DNA from: Fusarium oxysporum f. sp. lycopersici 4287
Lineage: Eukaryota; Ascomycota; Sordariomycetes; Hypocreales; Nectriaceae
DNA length: 64,000 bases
NCBI RefSeq assembly: GCF_000149955.1
Contig: NC_030996.1
Span: 761,467-825,466, forward strand
Direction: 5' to 3'
Each line of letters begins with the position of its first letter. Positions within the stretch are counted from its first letter, which is position 1. Positions 32,856-42,899 of this stretch are shown here, piece after piece. The position numbers were made by a program, and so were the translations under genes. Under the pieces are notes generated by a model, which did not search any database, had not been told where the DNA came from, and worked only from the letters and a program-made list of their open reading frames with translations.

Positions 32856-35345
32856 CTAAAGCCGAAAGACCTCATCATCAAGGAAAGCATCCAGGTTACC
32901 CAAGCCCGACGAAACCATAGATGCAAATTGACCCCAGCCTGAAAAGTCAACACCAGACATGCCATTAAAGTCCAGCCCATTCTCTCCCATTAGATCCGTA
33001 TAAGAAGTCTTGTCGCTCGGTGTGTCCATCGGTATAACATTGGACTGGAAAGCGTTGTCTTGTGCATGCCCCTCCAGGCTAGCAAACACGTTGGGATGCA
33101 TCCGATTCACCTGGCGTAAGGCCTCAACCCGTAGTTCTTCCAACAGGAAGCAGTATCGTTCTGACAACGATCCCTTCTCGACCATGGTTGACATGTGCGA
33201 TTGGCATCGAGCTGCAGCTGTAAAGTATTCGCTGTAGGTTTCAGGAGGTGATGCCCATTTCTGGATCACGTAGATATACAGAACCATGGCTGCAGTAAAG
33301 GCAAAATATGCCGTAACCTGATATCGGTTAGTTTTGATATCGGAAAAAGAACTGGCCGTACAGACCCAGAATGCCCGGAACATCTGTCCGTTGTCGGTCA
33401 TCTCATCGATCAGACCAACTGTTTGGATGGCAGCTTCAAGACACCTTTGAACGCTCTCTTGGGTTGCAGCATCGTTCTCACTGCCCCTTCTATTCCGTGA
33501 GATCCGTGCAAAGTTGTTGAGGACCGCTTGCCGATGCGTGAGTATTATAGCATGCCAGTAGGTCAAATTTAGAACGTTGCGTTGCCGTTGAACGATTGGG
33601 ACGAGAAATGATGTACTAAAGTAGTCGGCATCGAGAAACTGGGAGAATTCAGCTCGCCAATCTGCGAGAGCTTTTGAGACGAGTTGTGTCTCCTCTAAGC
33701 GTTTGGAGATCGAGATAGGCTTGACTGAGTAAAGGCCCCGCAGTATCTGGCCGATGATGCGAGCGAGCCTGGTTAAGGAGTCAGTATGTGTATCGCGAGT
33801 AAGACGGAGCTTTTACTTCATATGTCCAAGAGGGGCAAGCATAACCGAGTAGCCCTTAGTTGAGCCAGCAAGATTGATATGATCCTTGGTTATGTCATTA
33901 TCATCGACACAAGCTGGAAGCTCTGTATCGATATCGTCATCATGAAAGTTACGCGGTCTACCTAGAGATACACTGAGATATGCATCGAGAGTATAAGCGC
34001 ACCAAAAGGTTCTTCGACGACTTTCTACTTCGATATGGTTCAGTCCGCTTATAACGCCGGGTCGCTTGTTTCGATTCAGCCCGATAGCAAGCGCTAGGTT
34101 CGTGACGATACCAAACTGACTCCAGCAATGGTTGACACGGGACTGAGTTCCGAGGTAGTAGCACTGCAGAAGACGAGCCTGAACGCTAGTGAGTCGTATG
34201 GAACCACTCTCTTTCGAGAGTTGATGCTCAGCTGCCAAGTAATACCGTGAGCTGTATCATTTGTTAGCATAGAAGGTCGTCAAAGAAGAGTGCCTAACCT
34301 CAGATCCGAGGGCCCTGGTCTGTCGTTCTCAGGCATGTAGACCCTAGCATGGGCTAAGATCATGAAGAGTAAAGCGACTTTAGCGGCAGAATTATTCGGA
34401 TCACGCATAGTACCCAGCGTCTCATAAAACTCAGAGAACCATTCTTGAATCGTGGGTCGGTGTAGAAAGCGGTAGGTTGGCATGGCAAAGTCGAAGTAAC
34501 GATCAACCAAGCGCTGAGCATCCTCTTTGGGAAGCATCATACAAAAGTTGGGATCATAGTCAGGATTATGAAGGGGTGCATCACCGAAAGTGAAGATGCT
34601 TCCTGGGCCAGAGAACGATATTGCTTGATGCATACGCTTCTGGACCCTGAGAAGAAACGACACGCCAGAGGCTGGACCGATGTAGTGACCCTGAAGATCC
34701 TCTTGAGAGGGCTCAGGTGACTGTTGCACCGACGTTACAGCCCGTGAGCCCGTGCCGCTCTGCTCCATGAGATGGGATGACATGCCATAGTCTTGCAACT
34801 CTACACTCTGGTTGGTCGCATCTGCCATGTACTGCTGCGTCAAATCCGTAGGGCTGGTATTTTCGCTCCGAGGCATTGTATCTTGAGCCGATACAGTTAT
34901 GCTCTCATCTCCCGCCTCGTCCGCTGAGGGTATCACCGGCAAACGACCTCTCGCATAAGCCGAGTCAAAAGTGCAAGAGACCCTTGTCCGGGTACAGAAC
35001 TTGCACGGCTGCATGCCATTGCATTTGATCTTCCGCCTACACAGATTAGCTCACGGTCGATCTACGCGAAAAGTGCCTAGGGTTGCGTTACTTCTTGCAT
35101 CCATCGCACGCCCTTGTCACTCTGACTCTCTCAGCGTTCTTTTTCCGCTTCTTCGCTACATGTATGCTGTTGGTATCTTCTGACGGTGTTGGGAGTATGG
35201 AGCGCTCTGAAGTCATTGGAGCCACGTCTATCCACTCGTGCAGAGGTGTTTTCGTTTTTGCGGTGAAACTGAGGCTGTAGGGAACGGAAAAGAGAGGATG
35301 AAACGGGCAAGATTGGGCGGAAAAGCGAATCCGGGGATGAGACAT
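32856..35345 (-). CDS. Zn2Cys6 fungal-specific transcription factor
   Basis: Exons 35092-35345, 34299-35036, 33817-34251 and 32856-33768 join in frame (779 residues). A further in-frame intron at 33318-33365 is likely and would give 763. The zinc cluster spans the first junction: RACDGCKKRKIKCNGMQPC then KFCTRTRVSC, pattern C-x2-C-x6-C-x5-C-x2-C-x6-C, preceded by basic KKRKKNAER. The central homology region has VDRYFDFAMPTYRFLHRPT, LLQCYYLGTQSRVNHCW and RRRTFWCAYTLDAYLSVSLG (Fungal_trans). The start could also be the internal Met of MTSERSILPTP. It lies next to the SDR on the same strand and is the natural candidate regulator of the 23.8-32.5 kb genes. Confidence 0.9.
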
Positions 35346-35752
35346 GGATAATTGTCCTGAAGCGCTTAACCCCGCAATCTGTCACGTGCATCCCTCGTCG
35401 CTAACATTCCCGAGGCTAGTACCGGCTGCCTACTTCCGCGGCGTCAATCCTTGTCATCCTTCGATGGAGTCACGGAGCTACTGCAAAGGTGACGAAATGG
35501 AAACATCGTCTTGTGGGATTGCGGGGTGATAAGGCTTGCCTGTTCAGGACTTCCGGTCCGGCTACTCAAGAGCAGTCTGTTTCTCAGACGTCGGCCATCC
35601 AAGGTCGTAATCAATTCACGGTACGTCTTCGTGACACCAAGGGCATATCAAAAACATCAAATTAGTTTATTCATGAGTCTTCAACCTTCTATTATATATT
35701 GAACATATACTGAATTGGGACGTCAACGACAGCCAACGTACTCGTAACGATC

Positions 35753-36754
35753 TCATGCGGCTTTCTTTTCGAAGATACTCAAAGCCGTATTTTCAAACTC
35801 ACGACCAAATTGCAAGACCGATCTCCACTGGGGAGGAATAGCCGCTGCTCCATCTCGAGCTCCCAGTATTCCTCCCGCGATTGCCCCGTTTGTGTCTGTA
35901 TCCCAGCCAATGCGAACAACGTCCACCACAATATCCTCCAAGCTGCGAGTGTCGAGGACTGCAGCAATCGCGAGGCTCAGTGACTCGAGGACATATCCAC
36001 TGCATCTCCCTCCCAGTTCAGGTACAGGTCCTTTCGCAGCCATTGTTGCTATGTTGAGAGATTTGCCGAGTTCAATCGATTGATATACTGGGCCATAGCC
36101 TACTTCAAGAGTTTCTGCGACTTGGAGACCTGCCTCAATGGCCTCTTGAGGGGCGACTTGGTCGATGAGTTTCGACACAATCGTGTTGTAGGCTGCACAT
36201 GCGACCGTGCATCTCTTGTCGTCGTGCGTGATCTTGCTGATACGCACGCTTTCCTCGACCAACTTCTGGGGATCGCGTTGGAACAAGCCGGTCGGGATGC
36301 AGCGCATCAAGCTTCCATTCCCAGCACTTCCTTCTCCAGCCCCGGCGCGATCAGGATCTTGCGTCTGTTCATAGCGCATAAGCCCAGTAGCGGTTGCCCC
36401 TCCGATGTCCTCAGGCCGACTTCCCGGTCGCCTGCCTGGCCAGTCGCCGTGAAGCCAACTGATGAAATAATCGCCAGCGAGGTGCGCGACGTCGTCGCCG
36501 GCCTTGTAGTCGTGATATGCAAGGAGTACGCCACGAGTCATATCAGTATCGTCTGTTGCATGGCCCTGCGACCATCGAAATGGGCCTCCGCCTACGATCT
36601 CACGGAGACCGAGAGGGTATTCACGCGCAATGTCCGTATGAGTCTTGAACTCGAGCGTTGCGCCCAGCGAATCGCCGGCATGGACGCCCAGCAGCGCGCC
36701 GATGACACGGGACTCGCGGGGCGAAAGTTCAGACTTGTTTTGCGATGAAGGCAT
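35753..36754 (-). CDS. ADP-ribosylglycohydrolase (DraG/ARH) family protein
   Basis: Single-exon, 333 residues. The ATG at 36754 (MPSSQNKSELSPRESRV) is used because the frame beyond it opens at TTG. Family blocks: GALLGVHAGDSLGATLEF, FRWSQGHATDDTDMTRGVL (first metal-binding Asp pair), EGSAGNGSLMRCIPTGL, KITHDDKRCTVACAAYN, ESLSLAIAAVL and VVRIGWDTDTNGAIAGGILG (second metal-binding Asp set). Relatives remove ADP-ribose from proteins or small molecules with a binuclear metal centre. The conserved Asp residues are present, so it is probably active. The substrate is unknown, and its link to the neighbouring catabolic genes is only positional. Confidence 0.9.
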   Translation of the reverse strand: MPSSQNKSELSPRESRVIGALLGVHAGDSLGATLEFKTHTDIAREYPLGLREIVGGGPFRWSQGHATDDTDMTRGVLLAYHDYKAGDDVAHLAGDYFISWLHGDWPGRRPGSRPEDIGGATATGLMRYEQTQDPDRAGAGEGSAGNGSLMRCIPTGLFQRDPQKLVEESVRISKITHDDKRCTVACAAYNTIVSKLIDQVAPQEAIEAGLQVAETLEVGYGPVYQSIELGKSLNIATMAAKGPVPELGGRCSGYVLESLSLAIAAVLDTRSLEDIVVDVVRIGWDTDTNGAIAGGILGARDGAAAIPPQWRSVLQFGREFENTALSIFEKKAA

Positions 36755-37492
36755 GTTTGTTGCTTGTGTTTGTTTGTTCGTTTGTCTGTTGGCGATTTGA
36801 CGGTTCAAATCTCATTCGAGAGCCAAAGAGCGGGGGCTGAGCTGGGGCTGAGTCTGTCAGCCTTGAATCGGATCCATGCATTGCTGCCTACAGTAGACAA
36901 AGCTGGACGAGCTTTCGCAAGGCCCAGGCCATAATATTGCCGGCAAACACATTCTTAGTCGGATTTCGAAGTGAGACTGTGCGATTGTCGCGGTTGTCTG
37001 TCGCACGATGCTGTAGTGAATGAGCGCTCGGAAGTAGTGGGGCACTGGCCCGTGAATGGCCTCATACAACGTCAGCTTGCCTTCACTGGGACATGTACTT
37101 CGCAAAGCTGTCCTGCTTTCTTCGGTCCATCCACTCAAAGCATCAGGCATCAAAAGATGCATCTTGAGCAATTTCACTGACCCGGACATAACTATCGTCC
37201 TTTCCATGGCCGCGGCAACTCTGCCCTATAAGTGGATCCACGATCAACGAACGCTCTTCAAATTAGTGGCCAACGCCTTGGAATGTCATTGTGACACCAA
37301 CTACGAGCCGGGGATAACGCTAATCTCCAGGCGATAATTTCTAAGCCCGGAGCGAGGTTGCCATACCAAAATTCAGGCACTAAGATAAGAGTCAAACATT
37401 TTGGTTAAAGACGGGCAGCAATAAACATCAACTCATCATTTTACTCTATCCTCTACAAATTTGTTCAAAGATCACACCCGTTCATACTCAAA
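36755..37492. other. Divergent intergenic region
   Basis: Shared upstream region of the ARH gene (-) and the Gre2-like gene (+). Short TTTG repeats lie directly upstream of the ARH start (36756-36786). No other gene is supported. Confidence 0.45.
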
Positions 37493-38548
37493 ATGTCGCC
37501 CACAAAAGGCCTCGTTCTTGTCACTGGCGCCAATGGCTTCATCGGCGCACGTACCGTTGAAGCTTTCCTCGCCGCCAACTATTCTGTCCGCGCGGCAGTG
37601 CGAAGTCAATCCTCAGCCTCGAGCCTCCTCTCAGCACTCCCCTCATATGCTTCCTCCGGCCAACTCACGAGAATCTTGGTACCCGATCTCATGGCCAGGG
37701 GAGCTTTTGATGAAGCTGTAAAAGGGACAACGGCAATTGCCCACCTGGCGGCTCCAGTTGACTTTGCCAACACCAATATCGACTACGTCATCGGCTCTTC
37801 TCTGCAAGGGACTCTCGGCATTTTGGAGTCCGCTGCCAAAGAGCCTGCTTTGAAGTCATTTGTGTACATGTCTTCAATAGTGGCTGTCAGAGGTTGCAAA
37901 CCCAAGTATCCAGAGAAGGGTTACACAGAAGAAGATTGGAATGATCAAATTGAGGATGCGATCGCGAAGGCTGGCTCGGAAGTGACAGGCCACCAGATCT
38001 ACGTCGCAAGCAAGGTCAAAGCAGAGCGTGCATTCTGGGAGTATCGACAAAAGAACAAAGATCGCATTAATTTCACAATGACGGCTGTTAACCCGGTCTG
38101 GGTGGCTGGACAGCCCCTGATTCTGCCTGAAGACCCGGAGAAGTTGAGTGAGACCGCCATCGTTCCTTATCGCATCATGAACGGTGAGAACATGTCGTCT
38201 GCTGGACCTGGTAACGGAACACATGTTGACGTGCGCGATGTTGCACGACTCATGGTGTTTGCAGTTGACAAGAAAGAAGTAGCCGATGGGCAACGGTATA
38301 TCGCTGGGGGAAACGGCAATTTTGCAAACATCCAGGCTTATCGCGACTTATTGCGAAAGGCTTATCCTGATAGACAACGAATTATTGGGAAAGGTGAACC
38401 AGGAAAGGGATATCTGCAAGACTACAGTATTCCCAATGGTGGCTTCAAGGTCGATGCTAGCAAGGCGGTTGAAGCGACAGGCCAAGGCTGGATTCCCTTT
38501 GACCGGATGGTTCTGGAGTCTGCAAAGGCATATGAAAGATATTTCTGA
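37493..38548 (+). CDS. NADPH-dependent aldehyde/ketone reductase, Gre2/dihydroflavonol-reductase type
   Basis: Single-exon extended SDR, 351 residues, ATG at 37493 in AAAATGTC. Rossmann motif LVTGANGFIGARTVEAF (near residue 9), RAAVRSQSSA, then GTTAIAHLAAPVDF, YMSSIVAVRG (Ser), catalytic Tyr-Lys in HQIYVASKVKAERAFWEY (near residue 175), AVNPVWVAGQPL and a C-terminal VDVRDVARLMVFAVD block. Yeast Gre2 reduces methylglyoxal and isovaleraldehyde; fungal relatives act on many carbonyls. It is divergent from the ARH gene; substrate unknown. Confidence 0.9.
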   Translation: MSPTKGLVLVTGANGFIGARTVEAFLAANYSVRAAVRSQSSASSLLSALPSYASSGQLTRILVPDLMARGAFDEAVKGTTAIAHLAAPVDFANTNIDYVIGSSLQGTLGILESAAKEPALKSFVYMSSIVAVRGCKPKYPEKGYTEEDWNDQIEDAIAKAGSEVTGHQIYVASKVKAERAFWEYRQKNKDRINFTMTAVNPVWVAGQPLILPEDPEKLSETAIVPYRIMNGENMSSAGPGNGTHVDVRDVARLMVFAVDKKEVADGQRYIAGGNGNFANIQAYRDLLRKAYPDRQRIIGKGEPGKGYLQDYSIPNGGFKVDASKAVEATGQGWIPFDRMVLESAKAYERYF

Positions 38549-38576
38549 AGGGACCACTCACTTTCATGTCAATAGC

Positions 38577-38720
38577 CAGCGGCTAGGGGAGGCAAGGAGC
38601 CTAAGGACCTTTACCCTAAACGACAAAAGTATTTAGGTAATCTAGACTAAGCTTAGGGGACTCTTTACTGAGTATATTTTGGCATCTTCTTTTCAAGTCT
38701 CAAGTTTTCTTGCTCCCCGA
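38577..38720 (+). repeat. Dispersed repeat, copy A
   Basis: About 140 bp resembling copy B at 61190-61340 with small indels. Shared blocks are TAGGGGAGGCAAG, CCTAA/CCTAAG-rich steps, ATTTTGGCATC and AAGTTTTCTT-CTCCCC. It begins about 30 bp after the Gre2-like stop. No terminal inverted repeat or target-site duplication is obvious. Confidence 0.55.
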
Positions 38721-39370
38721 GGAGCGGATTCTGAAACCTGTCCAGTGGCCCAAAGCGACGATACAGTCGTGCATGGTCGCTTCAAGCATCTTGAGAAATG
38801 TCGATAGCGAGTTGCATGTCAGGTGGACATATCCAAGTTTGCGTTGCATGAGGACCTCAACGTCAGAGAGTGAAGCACGCTTTTGAGAGGAGCTCATGGC
38901 TTGAAAGCATTCCTCGTAAATCATCTCGGCCAGTTCTCGACGCTCGAGACAAGGAATGCGGTCCGAGATTGAAGTGGATCGACGCAATTATCTGCGTTGG
39001 GAAAGATGTGAGTAGTGCGAAAGCAAAGGTGACGAAAACACTGCCGAATTAGGTTGCATAGGTCGAGATTGTTCATGTTCCGAAATAACCATAGTGCCGC
39101 TCGTGGCAGCCCCTCTAATATCACTAGCGCCCCTCCTCCACCTGCTTTCGACACTGGTGAAAATCTTATGATTATATTGAAGGAGCTCATGGAGCCGATT
39201 GCGGCTATCCATCCCTGGATTGTATACCAGCACCGGGCAGATGCGTGAGAAGTGAATAGGAAGCCGAAATCGTGTTTATTGTGATGTATCGCTGCTTCCA
39301 GCCGCTTTGGACGTGAGCTTGTGGTTGAGAGCTTAAACCAGCACAGATGGCTTAGTGAGCTTGGCATCGA
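38700..39370 (-). pseudogene. Unrecognised decayed coding stretch
   Basis: Two overlapping minus-strand frames look protein-like but change frame near 38980. The upstream one carries GLPRAALWLFRNMNNLDLCN; the downstream one carries ELAEMIYEECFQAMSSSQKR, DVEVLMQRKLGYVHLTCNSL and MLEATMHDCIVALGHWTG. Neither has a convincing start or family. It lies just beyond repeat copy A. Probably a gene relic; low certainty. Confidence 0.3.
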
Positions 39371-39617
39371 TATGGTTGCTCGTCTCCTGAGTCTGCTGAA
39401 CCAGTCGTTCGAGCCCGGTGTGGTAGTTCCATCTCCGCTAGGTGTCGTATCTCTTCACGTTCAAAAGACACAAAGAAGATTGCTCGATCGCTAGCATTCC
39501 TAAGGCCGGTTGTCCCATCTTTAATGGACTGGCTTTGCTAGTAAATATTACCGGCTAGAGAGACGAATGCATACAATCCACCTTTCTTTATCGGCACCGT
39601 CTTGCTAGTAATCCCAG

Positions 39618-40170
39618 TAAGCTCAAGCTTCCCTGGCGGGACTGGCTGCTACTGAACATGCACAGTTTACCAACCCGCTGTCGGATCATATGACCGAACT
39701 CAACGCTTTCTACAAGTGGAGACACCAATGCAAACTCGGAGCCAAAGAGGCTGCAGTCTGGTGCCACGAGACGTTCCTTAATGTCGAAGCGTTGAATGAG
39801 GCTTTCAAGTTGCGCAAGGAGATGCTTGATGAGTGTGGTGTGCTCTTTGGAATAGAGAGCGTACCCGCACTCACTTTCGACGACGAGGAGTATGACATCA
39901 AGATATGTAAGGCAATCGCTCGTGGCTTCTATTGCCATGCTGCTACCGTCGATGATCCTACCAAAGATCAGTACAAAACGCTTGACAACTTCCCTGTCGG
40001 TATCGATCCGGACAGCTCTCTGGTCAGAATGGGTTGGAAATGAATCGTCTACCACAAAGTAGGTTTTACTAGTTCTGCATACATGGATCGATGTACAGAG
40101 GTTGAGCTCGACTGGCTCCTCGTAAGTTTGATTCACGTATCAAATATGATGAACTGACTTATGGCTTCAG
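39618..40170 (+). pseudogene. DEAH-box RNA helicase, C-terminal fragment with premature stop
   Basis: The frame from about 39624 encodes the C-terminal OB-fold region of a PRP43/PRP22-type helicase: LSDHMTELNAFYKWRHQC, AVWCHETFLNVEALNEAF, KLRKEMLDEC, ICKAIARGFYCHAATVDD, DQYKTLDNFPVGIDPDSSLV, then after an in-frame TGA at 40041-40043, IVYHKVGFTSSAYMDRCTEV and ELDWLL. The last part matches the WVVYHELVLTSKEYM-type block, so the TGA stands where a coding codon is expected. A GT-AG intron with a CTGAC branch site follows (40122-40170). The motor domains are absent upstream. Related motor-domain relics lie 14 kb away on the other strand. Confidence 0.75.
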
Positions 40171-40260
40171 GGACGGCACGGCCATCAGCAGCATTTACCG
40201 TTATCAAACCCAATGGCCCTCGTTTCAGGCATTTAGAACTCGGAGAACCCAAATAAGTCA

Positions 40261-40440
40261 CCCCAACCTTACAAGTGCCCTCTCTGCAATAAGGCCTTCC
40301 GCCGCCTCAACCATCAGACTCAACACATCCATATTCATACTGGCAAGAAGTCTCACGCCTGCCAGTTCCCCAGCTGCAGCAAGAAGTTCTCTCGATCTGA
40401 TGAGCTCACGCGCCACTCCCCCATGGCACGGCCAGTAGGT
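40261..40440 (+). pseudogene. CreA/Cre1-like C2H2 zinc-finger fragment
   Basis: An open stretch reads [39 protein letters not shown] and [19 protein letters not shown]. This is the paired C2H2 finger of the fungal carbon catabolite repressor CreA/Cre1 with about ten substitutions. All ligands of finger 1 remain (C-x2-C-x12-H-x3-H). Finger 2 keeps both Cys and the first His, but the second His is gone where the sequence diverges (HSPMA instead of HSRIH). No rest of a CreA gene is present on either side. It begins 90 bp after the helicase fragment's intron, on the same strand. Confidence 0.8.
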
Positions 40441-42025
40441 ACGGCCATGGAAACTAGCGAAGTACAGGTTGGCATGATCTACTCTCTGTGTGGTTGTGGA
40501 GCTGCTTACGAAAGTTAATTAGCTGTTAAGAGAATTACAATCCATGCTGCTGACGGTGACAAGACTCTAAAATGCTTTTGCTTGAGTGGAATTGTCTGCA
40601 TAACGTGCTTATCAACTTTACCACTGCGTCTAATGGCAGTACTCGAAGTGATGTGGAGCCGCAAGGGCGTCTCATCCTCACAATGAGACGACGGATGGAA
40701 AGTTGCAAGTCTGACGACACGACGGCCGATGCTCACATGGATGTTTGGACCCAAACGACTATGCATACTTCTCAAACTGAATCTGCCAAGGCTTGACTTG
40801 AGTGTCCAAACACCCATTTATTAGCGTAATAGATTACTTGTTGTTGTCGGACGTGTGAATGGCAGTATTACTAGGTGCCTGCCTGCCTTAATTGATAGTC
40901 TCTTCCTCTTACACGATTGTTGGTCACACACTTGGTCGTGCTAACTTTAGGTCACATTGTCATCCGACCATTACTACAGTTGGTATCCGAGATAACCATG
41001 TCGGCTGGAAGCCAGAGGCAGAGATCTAGCACAGTTGCTGCCACTAGGGCAAAGAGTATCAATAAGACGTTAAAATAACTGCCCAACGCTATTCGGCCAG
41101 GAGGTCCGTCATCAGAGTTAGCACATCAATCCGGGATTCCGCCCATGATGACATTAGACGCATAAATCGGACAGAATGAACATCTTGCATTGTTTCCTTG
41201 CGTCGTCGCCATGACCCAGCACGATTGCCAATGCTCCCAAATATCGATCAAAGCCATTGTCTTGTTCATTCTGTCGACCCAGATGGAGACGAATCCCAGA
41301 TCTCCAGAACAGAGTTCAAGATCTTCTTCTTTCCCCATAGACAATCTGTTGCCTGGCAGGAGAGCTACAATCCAGGTCTCGCTCGCGCTTCTCCTCTCTT
41401 GTTGATACCATTGAAACCACTGGAGTCGCCAATGCTTACTAGTCATTAAGAAGAGCAGAGGCACAGCGAATTGTGCCAGGCCGAAAGCAACTCTGATCGG
41501 TCGAGCTACAGAGGGTGGGTCTCTGGACTCAGACAATAAGTTGGCGACCGACACATGAGACCTCCATCCAGGTCTGTGTTCCACTCCTACCCAACTGTGC
41601 AAATTGACGGGGATCTCATTTCTGGCAATCCGATAGCTTGTAGAGGAAGTTTCGCTGAGCAAGTTTCTTTGATCAAGCCGCGCTGCGGCGCTGGGCTAGT
41701 TTCGTCAGCGAGGGCATGTGGGCCGTTCAAAGCTTGTAGTCTAGATGGTAGCCAATCTGTCAATCATGTATGCAAAGGCGTTTCTCAGCACGTATCTGTC
41801 CGTCAGGGAAACGTTTCATAGCAGAGGCCGCGGAGGAACAAAGGAAGAGCAGCAAAGAAAAGACAGCGAGAATAATAAAGGAAAAAACGGCTGCAAAGAC
41901 AATGCTCGGGTTTCTTTAGTGAACTACTAATCCTAGATTCACTCAACGTAATCAACAGCAGTCAAGGACACCAGCCTGTAGGAGACATCCGTCCTGGCTA
42001 TCAGAACCCGGCGCCCATCGCATTA
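40441..42025. other. Non-coding spacer within the relic region
   Basis: A minus-strand frame at 41126-41662 is open for 178 codons but has no ATG and no recognised family. Nothing else is supported. It may contain further unrecognisable relics. Confidence 0.4.
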
Positions 42026-42031
42026 AAGTGG

Positions 42032-42210
42032 GCCTCTGCGTTGGAGCTTCATCAAAGATTTGAACGGCTAGTTCCCGAGTGCGAACCACAATGAGCACTG
42101 TATGATGAGGTCGAGAGTTCAAAAGAGGCTTCGGAGCCTCTGCGTTGACGTTCACGAGCTTCATTGAAGTTTTGAACGGCTAGTTCCCGAGTGTGAACCA
42201 CATTGAGCAT
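42032..42210 (-). repeat. Tandem direct repeat encoding a DEAD-box motif Ia-like peptide
   Basis: Two diverged copies, 42032-42097 and 42136-42209, share GCCTCTGCGTTG at one end and a 22-bp identical core at 42060-42081 and 42172-42193. On the minus strand they read LIVVRTRELAVQIFDEAPTQ and LNVVHTRELAVQNFNEARE. TRELAVQIFDEA matches motif Ia and what follows it in Ded1-type DEAD-box helicases. No other helicase motif is seen nearby, so this looks like a duplicated gene fragment. Confidence 0.45.
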
Positions 42211-42899
42211 AAGTGGCTCAGCAGTGACCTCGTCAAGACCCTCGCGGAACGTCAAGGGTTGGGGCGGAACGCAGCAAGCTCATGGGATCGATCCTGCCAC
42301 ACTCATGAAGCACATCTCGTGCACATTGGTTCCCTCTGCAAAGGTTTTACTGTTCTCGGAATGGGTGCCGGTCTCCGGACTCGACGAAATTTCCCCAGGC
42401 TTCCTGCAGAGCCTAGGTGTGCCGAAAAACGACTCGCAATATAGTGGCCGTGGGATTTGAGGTTGGTGACGGTGTGATCACCATGTCGATTGGTTAACAG
42501 CTAGGCAGCGTGAGGTGCAGTAGCAGTGAAGATGAAGGACGAGGACTGTTTGTTTTGATTCAGGACGGGTGGCGGGGATCTAGAGAGCGTGCAGGTTTGG
42601 ATTAAGTAATACAGGGGGGCGTCGGGACCTGCGCTCTGGCTTCACAACCTTCCCAAAAGAGAGAATTGCAGCTTCATCTTGACCATGGTGTCGGGATGCG
42701 GTGGCTATGCATGTAAGCGTGGAGAGATGGGCAACTGGTGATGGACTGACTCTGTCTTTGCCAACCTACCTACGGGATAAATGAAACAATCAGCTCGAGT
42801 GTCAAAGCCGTGTTTAACGAAACCCAACTCTATGATCCACCATAGCTCTCGTCACCGCTATCATCATCAGGCATATTGACGGTCTCATTCTCATCGTCA

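Noticed and set aside
36080..36748. 222-codon plus-strand frame
   Set aside because: Antisense to the intact ADP-ribosylglycohydrolase gene, whose conserved Asp motifs fix the coding strand.
20434..38548. Secondary-metabolite biosynthetic cluster
   Set aside because: Despite the SnoaL-like protein, SDRs, a carrier and a Zn2Cys6 regulator, there is no PKS, NRPS, terpene or DMATS core gene in the window.
39588..40136. 182-codon minus-strand frame
   Set aside because: Antisense to the DEAH helicase C-terminal fragment, which is recognisable on the plus strand.
41126..41662. 178-codon minus frame
   Set aside because: No ATG start and no family similarity, in a relic-rich region; could be chance.
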